In this document: positions 25,075-38,467 of the stretch, piece after piece
Layout: each line of letters opens with the position of its first letter
Numbering within the stretch: position 1 is the first letter of the stretch
From: Beroe ovata
Taxonomy: Eukaryota; Ctenophora; Nuda; Beroida; Beroidae
Length of the DNA stretch: 64,000 nt
Direction: 5' to 3'
Assembly (NCBI GenBank): GCA_946803715.1
Contig: CAMPET010000023.1
Span: forward strand, 472,822 to 536,821
Made by a program: the position numbers and the translations under genes
The notes under the pieces: model-generated
Seen by the model: the letters and a program-made list of their open reading frames with translations, nothing else
Database searches by the model: none
What the model was told of the DNA's origin: nothing

Positions 25075-25583
25075 CAGGGTGTGACAAAAAAGTGGAAAAA
25101 AGTAAACTTCCATATCTCAGCTTCTGGCCGGAGTTCCAGGGTGAAATTTGGAGGTGTGGTAGATATCGGCCTAGCTCAAAAGTGCCTGACTTATCAGCAA
25201 AAAACTTATTTTTCAGTTTTTCGTCATATCTAATGCTGTCTAAAACTTCGGTCGTGTTCAGAGTTTAACCATGAAATTTGCTGCGTAGATAGGCATCACT
25301 GACACATAATTGCTCAATAGGATTTCTAGTATCTACCTCAACATGATGGAGGAATTGGCAAAAAAACAACAGAATTTCATTTGACAACTTCATTCATCGA
25401 CAATGCATGATCTGAGCTTTAAAAAATAAATGCAGATTTCAAAATAACAATCCTCAACTATTCCAGAGTAAAACCTGAAAATTTCATCAATTTATCTCAT
25501 AAAAAACGTCGGAGATATGCAAGTTTTTGTAGAGCACATAGATGTGGATCCTCACGCTTGTCTACTTATTTTTACACGCCTTG
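25075..25583. mobile_element. Probable mariner-like MITE
   Basis: The left end CAGGGTGTGACAAAAAAG is preceded by TA. About 509 bases on, the right end reads TTTTTACACGCCTTG followed by TA, an imperfect inverted match to the left end (CAAGGCGTGTAAAAA). TA target sites and CAGGGTGT termini are typical of Tc1/mariner elements. The interior has no transposase frame. The termini are diverged, so the right boundary is less certain than the left. Confidence 0.5.
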
Positions 25584-26084
25584 TACCATTTGGCCAAGAT
25601 TTACATTTCATATAAGCAGTTTCCAGTTCCAAGTCATACCATGCGATAGGAATCGAAGAATGTTGATTAACTCTGCGCATATCATAATCCTACTTGAAAT
25701 AATTATGGAACAGGGAATATCGTACAGACCGCACTTTGTCTTAATTGGCCACACATATGTCGCCTGATGAAAGCTCACCCGGTGGAAACTAACAAACTCT
25801 TGACTTGGAGGGTGGGGAGACCGGTCAACAAATTCACAATTTGTCATATAGGAAATAAATAGCCGGGTTACATTTCTCGAGAAATTTTGAGGCGTTTTTT
25901 CTCTTGTCTCCATATTTTAATTGAAAATATTTGTGCGCCGACAAAAACGCATTGCAGCTGACATGTATTTTGAATTTTCCATTTTTCAAATTGATTTAAT
26001 ATGAAACAAACTTCAGTTAGTGAGATATACTCAACGCCTTATTCATGTAACTATGTTAAACGCATTCTAGTATCCAAGGGGAGC

Positions 26085-26121
26085 TCACACAAACACACAC
26101 ACACACACATACACACACACA
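26085..26121. repeat. (CA)n microsatellite
   Basis: CA dinucleotide run with one or two interruptions. Confidence 0.9.
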
Positions 26122-26374
26122 TGCTACACACTGTAGTGTATTTACCCTTAATAACAAGAAATGTTAAATACTTCTCTGCTCCAACTCACACTTGTACTTT
26201 GTGTCAGCTCTGTAGGCGGCCCAATGAAGAGACTATGTAGGTAGCTGGTGACTCCTCATCGCACAAGAACTGGCACCACTAGAAGAGCACCACAGTGAAA
26301 AAACTTGTCCGGGAGACCAAGGAGACGAAGGAGGAGAAAGGACCGCAGGACCAGGACACCCAGCCACCAACATC

Positions 26375-27785
26375 ATGTCTATTCCTACGGAACGGAGCAA
26401 TTCTGTGTTCGAGAATGAGTCCGTTACCACGGCCAGTAGAGCTGGCCGTTCCTCTACGATCCACTCACAGAAATCGGTGAGTACAGCTTTACTCCAGCAT
26501 TGTCATACGACAATTATCAGCATATGATCAAACATCATAGCATGATAGGTATGATCAAACGCTATTTCCCTGGAATAGCAGGAAGTATGACATTGGTTCC
26601 GTCATTTTTCAACCAAATCGATTATAACCAAAGTAACTCTATACCTATCATTTTTCTGGAGAAGCGTAAAAATTATCCGTCGCTTGTCGTTATTCCATTT
26701 CTTCTTGATAAAGTCAAGTTTTGGGCAAGTTTTTGCCATTCACATTTAAAATTAAGGAATTTTTCGCAGAGCTCTATATACTTGTATGTGTTTCGGAATC
26801 ACTATAAGTGAAAAACAATACTTTCAATGTTTCAACAAATGCATTTTTAAAGCTGAGTTTTAAAAGCCAGCATTAAACAATATGACTACCTTGATATACC
26901 AAGCGCAGTTGAATATCAAAATATGCAAACAATCTCCAGAAGGTCCAGAAATTCATACCATTAAGGTACTATTTCATAGGTAACTCTTGTGACGTAAATA
27001 CCTGAAACACCTTATAAATAGTCAAATGGGTCTTGGTACTGAGACTTTCATGAGAGAACCCTGTTACATTTATTCTATCTCGACTATTATAGTTCAACAC
27101 ATCGACTGATAAGGTCAGCAGCAACATTATCATCTATCTAAAGCTAAGCTTAACCCTGCGATCACCTATCAAGAAGCTCTGGTAAAACTAGAATACGTAC
27201 GTGACAGGTAGACTATATAATGACTGGTAAACTATAATGCTCCAAAAACTATTTCAGACATTCAGCATCCGAGACAACAGGATGGGGAGTGACGTGACAT
27301 TCCGATTCAACAAGGAGAAGTCACTTTACATCTTTGCTCACACAAGTCCGATCAGATCGTTCTGTGTGCGGTTCATCTGCAACCAGTGGTTCGATCACTT
27401 CATCATCACCGTCATTTTAATCAACTGCGTCTTACTTGCAAAGAACTTCGAAAACCCCAAAGTAGAGTGAGTATTTGCTACAAGTCAGTAATCTTTCCTC
27501 CATTTTGGATCTCAAATTTGAAGCATCATAACCTAACTATGGCTCATCAAGCACATTGCATAACTTATACCCATGACATCAATAAATCCCCAGTCCCGTT
27601 CCTAAACCTATTTGCATTGGGCGCACTACATGTATGAATACATACCTAAGGTTATTATCTATATTCGTTATGTTTAACGTTTTTTCTTTTTTTCCGCGAA
27701 ACGGCCCTTGAAAGCAATTGAAGAGTTGACAGATGTACAGCAATAGGAATATCGGCGACCAGGGCATAAGACTCCTCATATATTT

Positions 27786-27826
<41 letters not shown>

Positions 27827-30800
27827 NNNNNNNNNNNNNNNNNNNNNNNNNNNNNNNNNNNNNNNNNCACACACAAACACACACACACACACACACTTAC
27901 ACACACACACACACACAAACACTATTCAACTTCATCGCGTCGCAATATTTTGTATAAACCGCCCAACAGAGCAACACTGACAGTACCGGACTTATACCAC
28001 CCGAGGTATCTTCTGCAGAAAACGTCTTCTATAGTTCAGCTATTAAATGCCGGCTGTAGTGCCCACAGCTATTTATAATAATGCTAGATTAATAAGTAGA
28101 AATCTACACAAGTTCAGTTTTAAGTTGACTGGCCGATTCTCAACGAATTGTATAACTTTAGAATATTCTTTTCTATGTTATACTGCGCTCAGCAGCTATA
28201 GAACAGCTAGCTGCGATAGTACTCTCTCTTTTAAGCCTATCTAGCGGCAGTGTGTTTGTGTTTGTGAGTGAGTGTGTGTGTGTGAGTGTGTGTGTGTATG
28301 TGTGTATGTGTGTTTGTGTTATGAGTGAATGTGTACTATTCACAATAATATTATGACAGTTCATGTAGATGCACAACAGCAATCCGTACCTATAACTTAT
28401 ACTGTATGATTGTAGAACAGTTTTAATAAAGTAATAAATAATATATAGGCTCAAAAATGACATATGTAGCCTCGATTATAGCTGCATAAACACACTTTTA
28501 CATCATTCTTGCATGTCAACAAGGTCTAAGAGGCACTAAAACAGATTGAAGTATTGCAGAACCGTGGTGCTGAATAGGCATTTTGCCCTCATCCTCGACT
28601 CCTCGAGGCAGTCATGTCAACTACTGCATGTGACAGTGCCCAGGAACAATCACGCCAATAGGTGCAGTGTTTGGGTTTTATGACTGTTCACACTGTATAT
28701 TACACCAATCATCAGCGAAGTCACCGACTACTCTGCCCAACACTGTCTCTTAGGCTAAGTAGCTGTGATTGTATGTCAGCATCGCTGAGATTGAACAAAC
28801 TGGCCAAATACATTCATGCAGGGTCTAGTTAGAAGTCACAGTGTTTATCAAGTGTATAATATGCTGCTCAGTGCACAGTATATCCTGACAGAGTCCAGCT
28901 GTGCATTCTCATACTCAGTTTACTGCGAAAGTGTGGCACTATAATATTAGACTATCCATGCGGAATGATGCATAAATATTACAAAACCTGGTGATGATAA
29001 TTGTCCAAACATAAGACAGCTTCATGTGTAGCTGTCAGTCTAATGGCTGGATACTTTCAACTCCTCCGCATAACTACTGTAACGCAAAATATGTTCACTT
29101 TGTGTTCGACAACAAGACGCACAATGACAAAGTTTTTGACAATCATTCCAGGCCGGATCTTGATCTCTTTCTCTATTTCAGAATGACGTTTGCAGTAATC
29201 TACACGATGGAAATGGTAATCAAGACGATAGCCAGGGGTTTTGCATTTCACAAGCATGCCTACCTCAGGGACCCATGGAATAGACTTGACTTTTTAGTAG
29301 TAATGTTTGGGTGAGTGATATCATAATCAATAAGATAATCACACCTGCCATTCCGAATGAATTAAATCACCAGGAATACCAACTCACCCAGACAATTCTA
29401 CGACCTGGATCAATAGTAAATGACCTCAGTTGGGTGTTTTCAGATTTACCAAATTGCTCAATACCCATCACGATCCCACATCCCAGCGACCAATAAATGT
29501 ATATGGCCAGGAAGTTATTAGCTCACATTCACACTTCTTGATTTATCTACCTCATAAAACACCGATTTTGATGTCATAATTGAGTCTTTGATCTCATGCC
29601 CAATACTGAGCGACTTGCATAAATTAGAATTGGCAGTTGCAAATGTTCTTCCAGCTAGATACTACAATGGAGTTACTCCCAATGCTTACTTGGCCATCAC
29701 TTTTTGCAGAGCGATGTTTTATTCTGCACTTATATACCGAGTATGATCATGTGGCATAGGAGAAATTCACACATACACACATACGACGGAGATAATTATT
29801 ACGACTAATGAAAATTTAAACAACCTAATAGCTATTCATTTCAGGTATTTAACATTAATAGATGCATTGAAAGATTTATCATTTATAAAAGCACTTAGAG
29901 TCCTACGATCCTTAAAAGTGATAACTGTTGTACCAGGTATGTCTTCTGAACACATTTTTCAACAACCGAATCTCTCTCATATCGTCGACTACACATCAAG
30001 CCTCGGTTATAATGAACCGCCTCGATTATGAGATTTTCGGTCATGTCTTACACGACCTGTAATTGCCACTAAGTCGCATCTCAACAGCTTTTACACAGCA
30101 TTATTATTATTAGCATATTCAATGTAAGTCGTGTAATGATCAGCAGTAGGAACCAGTTGTTATATATATGAGCTAATCATCGATCATATATCCGACAGGG
30201 TTGCGTATAATGGTGAACTCCCTTCTCAAGTCCCTCAAAAACTTATCAGATGTCATGCTTTTGACAGTATTTTTCCTGGCCGTTTTCGCCATCATCGGTC
30301 TGCAACTCTTCATGGGACAATTGCGGAACCGGTGTATACTGGACCCACCAGAAGACGAAGCTCCTTACTACTACATGGAATGGGGATCCAAGGACCTCAT
30401 TGATATCGACGGAATTACGAACAGAACAGTGAACGATTGGCAGCAGGAATACATCAACGATGATGGAAACTGGGTAACACTCAATGGAGGAGAAGATGAT
30501 ATCATTTGTGGCATGCCCGGAGCACCGTAAGTATTGATCTTGGTAGGGGAGGCAGAAAGCTTGAGGACATGATCAATCCCATCAAAGATACCTCCAGTGT
30601 TTTGAAACCGTAGCTGAGATTTTGACGATGTTACTGAGTTTATCATTGCTTTCAGTGGAACACGTCAGTGTCCTCTGGGGAGTACCTGTCACAACACGGA
30701 AACCAACCCCAATGAAGGATACACCAGCTTTGACAACTTTGGTATTGCCATGTTGACCTGTGCTCAGTTGATTACGCTTGACTTCTGGGAAGACGTCTAC

Positions 30801-33800
30801 AGCAAGGTAACACACATGTAATATGTTGAGTTACACTTTTTTGAGGTTTTCATTCCCTGAACTTTTCAATCCAAAATAACAACACCTTCCAGACCCTCGG
30901 TGCTTGTGGAGCCATGTACATCATTTACTTCCTATGCATCCTCCTTTTCGGTTCGTTCTATCTCATAAACTTGGTCCTGGCTGTGGTGGCTATTTCTTAC
31001 GAACAGGAAGTCCTTGGGCCTGGCGGTGAAAAGGGGGTGAGTCCATTGTCAAGTAATTGTAAGTGCTGCATGGGTGCTAATTAGCCTAATCTATATATAC
31101 CAACTCTATTGTACTTTTTACTGCTGTTTTAAACAGAATTGAAGGGACTTTTTGTCCACCTTTGCAAACCGTCTTAAAAACTTAATAGTACATAGTTGAA
31201 ATATTTGAGAGGGTAAGTAGGTGTTGAGATGTACAGAAAGTGAAGGGAGCAGCACTCCAATTCAAAATCTGTATGGCAGCCAAACTAACCCGTCTGAACA
31301 TTTTCAAACAATATGACCTAACTTGTTCAAATGTTGTCAATCAAATATTTGCATACAACCATGATTGCTTATGATGGTTGCTTAATGCTTGATTGCAATG
31401 ACCAATCATAAGCAACTTTGTATACAGTTCAAAATCAGTAACTTAGCTTGTTATAAAGTGGAATTTGACAGAGAAACTTAATTGGTTCATTTCAGAGTGA
31501 TAAGTCAAGTATTGAAGACGAAGCTGATGCTGATGATAAGATACTGGAAGAAGGAGGCGGAGAAGAAGGGACGTTAGATGAAAATGGTATACCAGCCGAA
31601 AACAACATAGCCGAACCTGAGGAAAAACCAACGACGTGCGAAAAGATAAAGGGTTGGTGTTGCTACCCATTTGAAAGCTGTCCGTGTCGGCTACCATTTT
31701 TGAAGAAATCTGACGAGAAAGGAGTTGATGGAGATGTAAACAAGCCGAGTCTGACTGTTGAGGTAGACCCTGAAAAAGGAACAACCCTCTCAACAACAAG
31801 TGTGAAGAGTGTCAAGAATACCTGGAAAGACGAATTCATGGACATTTGGACATGGTTCAGGTCCCACACAAAGAGTTTCATCTACTGTGTTTGGTTTGAG
31901 AACGGTATCATGCTCTGTATCATAGTCAACACGGCCTGTCTTGCAATTGACTCACCTGGACTGAAAGACGAAGTCAAAATAGTTCTGACTAACATCAACG
32001 ATGTAAGTAACGGGCATTGGCAAGTATAATCAGACTTTAATCTGATCAAGGTAGAATGTAGGGTTGAATTGTCCATCTCCAGGTCTTGTCGTGGATTTTC
32101 ACAACTGAATTAGCTATCAAATTGGTCGGCCTACTCCCAGTTGAGTTTTGGAAAACGAAATGGAACATATTTGATACGATCATTGTGCTTATATCCCTGG
32201 TTGAAATGAACTTGGGATCAAATACAAGCTTCAATGTGTCAGGATTGCGGTCTCTGAGAGTGGTAAGTCGCATGAAGTTGATCTTATAGTATGTCCAACT
32301 CCTTATCATGTAATCATCGCTTTTTCCCTATTGCACGGAGGTAACAGTAATTTCATCATCTCCAAACTGAAAAATCATGCTACCCAACTTTTCAGCTTCG
32401 CGTATTCCGTCTTGCCAAGTCATGGAGCACTATGAAAGCCCTGATAGATATCATTGCCGAATCCATCTCTGGTCTAGTGTATCTGTCTGTCATTTTGGGA
32501 GTGGTCATCTACGCGTTATCTGTCATTGGAATGAATCTCTTCAAACCTATGTACTGGGATCATTACGGTGAAGATATGCCACGATGGAATTACCACGATT
32601 TCCAACATTCATTCATTCTTCTATTCCGTATTCTGTGTGGTGAATGGATTGAACTTCTCTATGAGACACTTTTAGCGACGAAAGGGAAATATTGGCCAAT
32701 CGTTTTCTACATTGGAGCTCTTGTTATGGGAAATTTCCTGATTCTGAATCTGTTCCTTGCTCTGCTGCTCAATGCGTTTGGGGAGGAGTCACTCAATGCT
32801 ACTGATGATGTTGAGGGTGAGCCCAAAGTTCCACTGAGTACTAGGCTAAAGAACAAGATATTGAGTTCAAGAAGGAAGAAACACAGACTAGCATCCGAGA
32901 TCAGAATGTCATCCCTGGCATTGGCTCCGGAAGAACAAATGAAAGTTGGAAGCCCGAATAACTGTCCCCACAAGGGAAAGTCCAATGGAAACCCCTCCGA
33001 AACCAACACTAAGAAGAAACATGAGAATGACAATTTATCAAGTGAGTATACCGATATATCAGACATATAGGCCAGATAATTTACTTTAAACTTCTATCTG
33101 CAACTATCACATTGTCTCTTTTCAGTCCACAGCGATGCTTCTGACCATTTCAAGAATTCGAAATGCTACGATTGCTGTCAATGCTGTTTGATGTGCTGCA
33201 GGCCATTTTGTGTTTGTTGTTCACGATTTCGGGCGTCCATAAGAGCGGTGGTAGAGCACAACATCTTCGAGTACACCATCTTGACCCTCATCATGGTTTC
33301 AAGTTTGACTTTGGCTTTCGAGGACGTATCACTTGACCGACACCCCATCAAGAAACAAATAATCGAATGCCTCAATGATTTCTATACTGTGGTATTCCTA
33401 ATCGAATTGATCATGAAAATGTTTGCATTTGGAGTGAAGGGCTACTTCTCATCTGCTTGGCATTGGCTTGACTCAATCGTCGTTGGAGTAAGTAGTACAT
33501 TTAGTAACCTGAGTAGAACATCCACAACTCTTATAACATTGCTCCGGCAATACCTACACTCATTTTATTTACCAGATTAATTATAAAATTGAGAAAGATA
33601 TTATAATTTTTGATAATGTGTGTAGGGAAAATCATGCGTCACTATCACTCTTGGAGATCATACAATCAGGTTGTAAGTGCTTTTTTATGGCCAAACGTCA
33701 CCAATAAGGCACTGTGTTTTATTTCACAACTGCACAATAGATGAGTCATCATTAGGTGATTAGCATGCGAGTTACACTGGAATGGCAATTAGCACATGGT

Positions 33801-36719
33801 TAGGCCGGAAATGGAGAATAGATAATATGCGAGTGGTCTATTTAGTGCAAAATTGAGGAGCTTTTTTCTTTCATGCCGCATCATATGGTCATCAACAACA
33901 ATAACCACAAATATTAACTTCAGATTTCCATTATAAGTATAATTTTGGCCAACGCTGGAATCAGTGGCTTGAAAGCTATTCGAGCACTCAGAGCTCTGAG
34001 ACCACTGAGGGCAATATCAAGATGGGAAGGAATGAGGCTGTCTGTGAATGCTCTGATTGCATCAATCCCATCATTTGGGAATGTCTCCCTTGTGTGCATG
34101 GTACTATGGCTCGTATTCTGGTAAGTTCATGGCTGGAAGTCTAATTTCAAAGAAGTAATAATTGCCTCCAATGCGAACTGGTGTGTAAATCTGGTCAAGA
34201 TGACAAATAGTAGACGAAAGTAGAAAATCAGCCGAAACAAACCCATTTTGTTAATTGGATGAAGAAATTGATCTGATATATTCTGAATATTTTCAGTATC
34301 CTGGCTGTACAATTCTTTGGAGACCGATTCTGGAAATGTATTGATGCCGATGGAGAAAAGGCGTCGGCATCGGAAATACACAACAAAACCGAATGTATTT
34401 CTGTCTATGGTGAAGATGCATGGATCAATTCTGACATCAACTTTGATGACTCTTTGAAGGCTTTCATCGCTCTGTATCAAGTGGTAGGCAGGATGGAATA
34501 AATATCTGTTATAAATTCGAATAGTCGTATTCATACTTTGTGAACTAGGTATTTTGTGTCATTAAGAATTTGTTTATGCCACCAATATCTCAGGCAACAT
34601 TTGAAGGGTGGATGGAAGTCATGGACGACGCCGTGGACTCAGTTGGAATAGACATGCAACCGGATTTCGAAAACTCTTTTATCGCCTATGTATTCTTCTT
34701 AGTTTTCATTTTTGTTGGCTCATTCTTCACCCTGAACTTGCTTGTTGGTGTCATCATCGACAACTTCAACAGACTGAAAAAAGAGGTAATTTCCAATGCT
34801 AATAGAGAGAGATTTCGTCTAGACCTTGCTCAAATGAAAGTATTACAAATTGTGAAAGTTTGTCAATAGAAGCAAATTGTCACACACTTTATCACAGTAC
34901 GAAGAGAAAGGTCAACTGGGTGTCCTTCTCACACCTGGCCAGCGGCAATGGATGTCAACATTCAGGAAAATGACAAAAACAAAGCCGATGAGGATGGTTA
35001 GCCCACCAACTAATCCGATTATGAAGACGTGCTATCAGATCTCTGATAGCCAGAAGTTTGAGATCTTCATCACTGTGATAATCTTGCTGAACATGGTGCA
35101 GATGTGTGCCGAACATCACAACGCATCGCCTCAGTTCACTGAGGCCATGGACTACATCAACATCGTTCTGTCCATCATTTACACAATCGAGGCAGCCATC
35201 AAGATCATTGGTCATAGAAAGTTCTATTTCTACAGGAGTTGGAATGTTTTCGATTTCGTTATTGTGGTTGCAGCTTGGTTCGGCATGATCATCGACAGGA
35301 TCAACCTTAAATCATTCATTGATCCTTCTATATTGCGATGCTTTAGGGTCTTCCGTGTTGCTCGAATCCTGAGAATAATCCAGATGGCTAAGGGAATTCG
35401 GAGACTTCTTTACACCTTGGTTTGTTCCTTACCAGCGTTGATGAACATCGGAACACTGCTTCTCCTCATCATCTACATCTACAGTGTTGTGGGCGTGGCG
35501 ATGTTTGGAGGCGTCCAAATACAAGGAATCCTTACTGACCAGGTAAGAGTGAGAAATTAAGAGGTTAGGACGTGACAGAAAGTGCTGTCAGCAATTATTT
35601 GTGCCTCAAAAATGACGCCTTATGTCCATACAGACATACAACAATATCATTACATCATAGTGTTATGTTGGTACCACCTTATTCATCCAGCTCATGTTAG
35701 GATTAAGTAATTGATATTTATAAATGCTGCAGCAAGTTGATAAACGCAAATCAATTAGAACTCAATTTGCTCCATTGTCTTGCAGACAAGGTTTTGGAAA
35801 CAAATTTAGTGGCAAATAGCAAACAATGACTTTATTCAGTTTCAGCACGCTCACCACACCCGTTTCAGTATTTCAATGACCTCATATTAATGAGATATAA
35901 GAACACACGAAATATAGTAATAACTAGATTAAAAACGTATCGCTTGAATAATGAATATGACCATTGACCAATAACCATAGGTAACTTATCAAACCATCCC
36001 CTCAGCAAAACTTCGCAACAACTGACAAGGCCCTAATCATGATGACTCGATTGGCAACTTCGGCAGGATGGAACGATGTACTGGCATCTGTCATGATCTC
36101 GGAACCCAACTGTGATCCGAACCTAAATGACGACGGAACTGGCGATTGTGGTTTCGGCACCTTCGGCATTGCGTACTTCGCCTCCTTCGTCCTTGTGGCA
36201 TTCCTCGTTATGATCAACATGTACATCGCTGTTATCCTTGACAACTTCAGTGAGGCTCAACAAGCAGACGAGATCGGAATAGATGAAGATGACATTAACA
36301 TCTTCTATGAGAAGTGGATGCTCTTCGACCCGAAGGCTACACAGTTCCTGAACGTGGGCAAGTTGAAGGATCTGGTGACAGAGCTGCAGCCTCCACTGGG
36401 CATACCTGATGTCAATGAAGACGACATTCTCCATCTCGATATACCACTCTACCCGGGCGACAGGGCTCACTGTATCGATGTCCTTCAGGCACTCATTTCT
36501 AGAACTCTGGGTCCAGAGAACCCCAATACCAGTGACGAATTTGAAATGATCAAAGAACTCATGGCTGAAAGCTTCAGAGCAGCTTTCCCAACTTTGGCCG
36601 TTGAGGTTATTGAGACAACAACAAAACAGCGTCTACGAGAGATCAGGGCTGCTATTGTTCTGCAGAAAGCGCTGAGGCGATTCAAAAACTATAAAAAATC
36701 GGGGCCTCACTCACCATGA
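26375..36719 (+). CDS. Voltage-gated sodium channel, Nav2 type (D/E/E/A)
   Basis: Sixteen exons give 1,594 aa: 26375-26476, 27258-27466, 29182-29310, 29845-29936, 30199-30526, 30656-30806, 30893-31036, 31496-32002, 32083-32262, 32396-33041, 33126-33487, 33924-34120, 34297-34483, 34594-34785, 34898-35542 and 36006-36719. Every junction keeps frame. The pore-forming plasma-membrane alpha subunit has four six-helix repeats with S4 arginines (for example [10 protein letters not shown] in [13 protein letters not shown] in [14 protein letters not shown] in IV). The pore-ring residues read Asp329 (TLDFWED), Glu697 (CGEWIE), Glu1082 (TFEGW) and Ala1377 (TSAGW). This D/E/E/A ring marks invertebrate/early Nav2 channels rather than bilaterian D/E/K/A Nav1. 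The III-IV linker has VLLT where Nav1 has IFMT. Cysteine clusters lie in the I-II and II-III linkers. The C-terminus has an EF-hand-like region and an IQ-like motif ([12 protein letters not shown]). The start lies in a short first exon (34 residues) and its frame is open upstream to a TGA, so an earlier start is not excluded by frame, but no earlier ATG was seen. Confidence 0.95.
27788..27919. repeat. (CA)n microsatellite with assembly gap
   Basis: A long CA run in intron 2 of the channel gene is interrupted by 41 undetermined bases (27827-27867), so its true length is unknown. Confidence 0.95.
28252..28320. repeat. (TG)n-rich microsatellite
   Basis: Imperfect TG run in intron 2 of the channel gene. 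Confidence 0.85.
33164..33220 (+). other. Ten-cysteine cluster in channel II-III linker
   Basis: Within exon 11 of the channel, ten of nineteen residues (about 843-861) are Cys, starting CYDCCQCC and ending CVCC, in the cytoplasmic linker before repeat III. Dense cytosolic cysteine clusters beside a helix are usual sites for palmitoylation. That role here is inference. Confidence 0.8.
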
Positions 36720-37002
36720 AGAAGTCCTCGGATCAACTCCCAAAACATACATAGCTTGAATACGCACAATGAAGCTTACTCGATAAAACTAGATGACACA
36801 GATACATTGAAATATCCTTCTTTATGTGGTGATCATCGGATTGTATTGGACCTCACATTTTTATGATGACACGCAGTTGATGATGACAAGATCGTTATTA
36901 CTGCTTATCTGTCCTTAGATTCAGTGACGCAAGTAGTCTAAGGCCAATTAATGTGGCATTATACATAGAAGGGATTTGTTTTATTTCATTTAAAAAAGAG
37001 GG

Positions 37003-37008
37003 AATAAA
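37003..37008 (+). promoter_or_regulatory. Candidate polyadenylation signal of channel gene
   Basis: AATAAA about 285 bases after the channel stop codon. A second AATAAA lies at 37454-37459. Confidence 0.35.
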
Positions 37009-38094
37009 GGTGTTTTTACGTTAAGTCCTCTTATCGAGTGGTGTAGGATGAGGAAGCTTACATTTTTTACGGATTGTTTGTCATTGTGTTTGAATTCTTA
37101 TTAGTTAAGTAGGTGCTGGCAGTTTGAATTCTTATATGTAGTAACTAAGTAGAAAAAATGAACCTCCATCGAAGGGATGTTCAGCATTTGCTACCAAAAA
37201 ACGCATACATTTTGAAAAATTTCGAGTTGAACGAACTGATTTCATCTCTGTCATTCTCCCTTACTACAACCTGCCTATAGATATCCGCTGTGTGTAAATG
37301 CTTTTGAGTGAATTGTCATATGATATTATATTATTGGTAAGTATTTTGTAAATTAAGACGAAGTTTCTGAATCATAATTAAAAGCTGCTGGGGTACAATG
37401 AGACTTGATTAATCGATTTGGATTATCATCAAGTGTTGTATAAATTGTACTTAAATAAACCGTCGACTTTTCAATGTCTCGCCCATCTTATCAGCTGATA
37501 GATATTATTCTCGCCTAGAAAACCCGTTCAGAGTTTATTATACTCGATACTTTCAATTACACTCAACACACTGTTGGTTCATGAATCATGATAATTAGGC
37601 AAGTATGTTTGCCGCCTCTTTCTTCGGAAGAGAACGACTCAGCCGTCCGACTATCGGATGGGCTGCACTGTGCAATGCACAAGCTTCATTAAATATAATT
37701 ATTAATGTCAAGAATTCTAGGAGAATTTAAAAGACATACTTTTCCTAACGTACCAAAGTTAGTTATATTAAAACAAGTTTGTTAAAACTGACAGAACGTT
37801 TAGTCCCATGTTACGACAAACACCTGTGTTCCAGGAGTAGGTCACAGTCACACACGCACGTAGGGAAATTCTCACTGCGTTTGTCTATCTTCGTTGTCAC
37901 AGCGGTCACAGCAGATACCTATGAGTACCTCAATTAGGGATCCAAAACACACATACTAGGTAGTTGGTACAGCCCCAAGGTACTACTGTTCTACACACCT
38001 GCTTGTTTGTGCGTGTCTGTAATTTGCATGTGTATTTCGTATTTGCTTAGGTTCGGGTGTGTGTGTTTTCGTGTTTCTGTGAGTGCATCGCGCG

Positions 38095-38111
38095 CGCGTG
38101 TGTACGTGTTT

Positions 38112-38159
<48 letters not shown>

Positions 38160-38215
38160 NGTGTGTGTGTGTGCGTGTGTGCGTGCGTGTGTGTGCCTGT
38201 GTGTACGTGTGTTCT
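38095..38215. repeat. (TG)n microsatellite with one undetermined base
   Basis: TG run with interruptions and an N at 38160. Confidence 0.95.
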
Positions 38216-38218
38216 GCA

Positions 38219-38467
38219 GGCCCTGTCAACAGGTATTATTATAGAGTTCGCACAAGCTCATTGAGGCCAGCCACACAGGAACTTCTGACTAAGAGGAAAA
38301 CAAATCTCCGAGATGCAGTTTTCACACTATTTCATCTGATTGCGATCCGCTTTGACAGATATATAGACAGATTGCCCGATACCATCATGGTGAATATGTC
38401 CACGGATGCCCCCTATAAACCCATATCAACCCTCATCCAATTCCCGAAAATAGATGGAAAAATGAAC
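38219..38467 (+). CDS. Orphan exon-like ORF, unknown protein
   Basis: After a TTCTGCAG acceptor-like sequence, the frame reads through LLTKRKTNLRDAVFTLFH, IAIRFDRYIDRLPDTIMV and DAPYKPISTLIQFPKID to a possible GTATGT donor near 38475. Base composition here is more GC-balanced than in the flanks and the residue choice looks protein-like (amphipathic helix, then a Pro-rich end). No start or partner exons were found and the protein is not recognised. It could be one exon of an undetected plus-strand gene or a relic. Confidence 0.3.

Larger units (their letters stand above)
16802..26374. other. 9.5-kb gene-poor region
   Basis: No gene can be supported. It holds several microsatellites and two non-autonomous DNA transposons (22393-22918 and 25075-25583). 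Longer open frames within it coincide with CA or GA repeats or with the transposons. Distal regulatory sequence for the channel gene could lie here, but nothing identifies it. Confidence 0.6.

Noticed and set aside
25059-25268. 69-codon frame as a gene
   Set aside because: It lies inside the mariner-like MITE and has no transposase motif.
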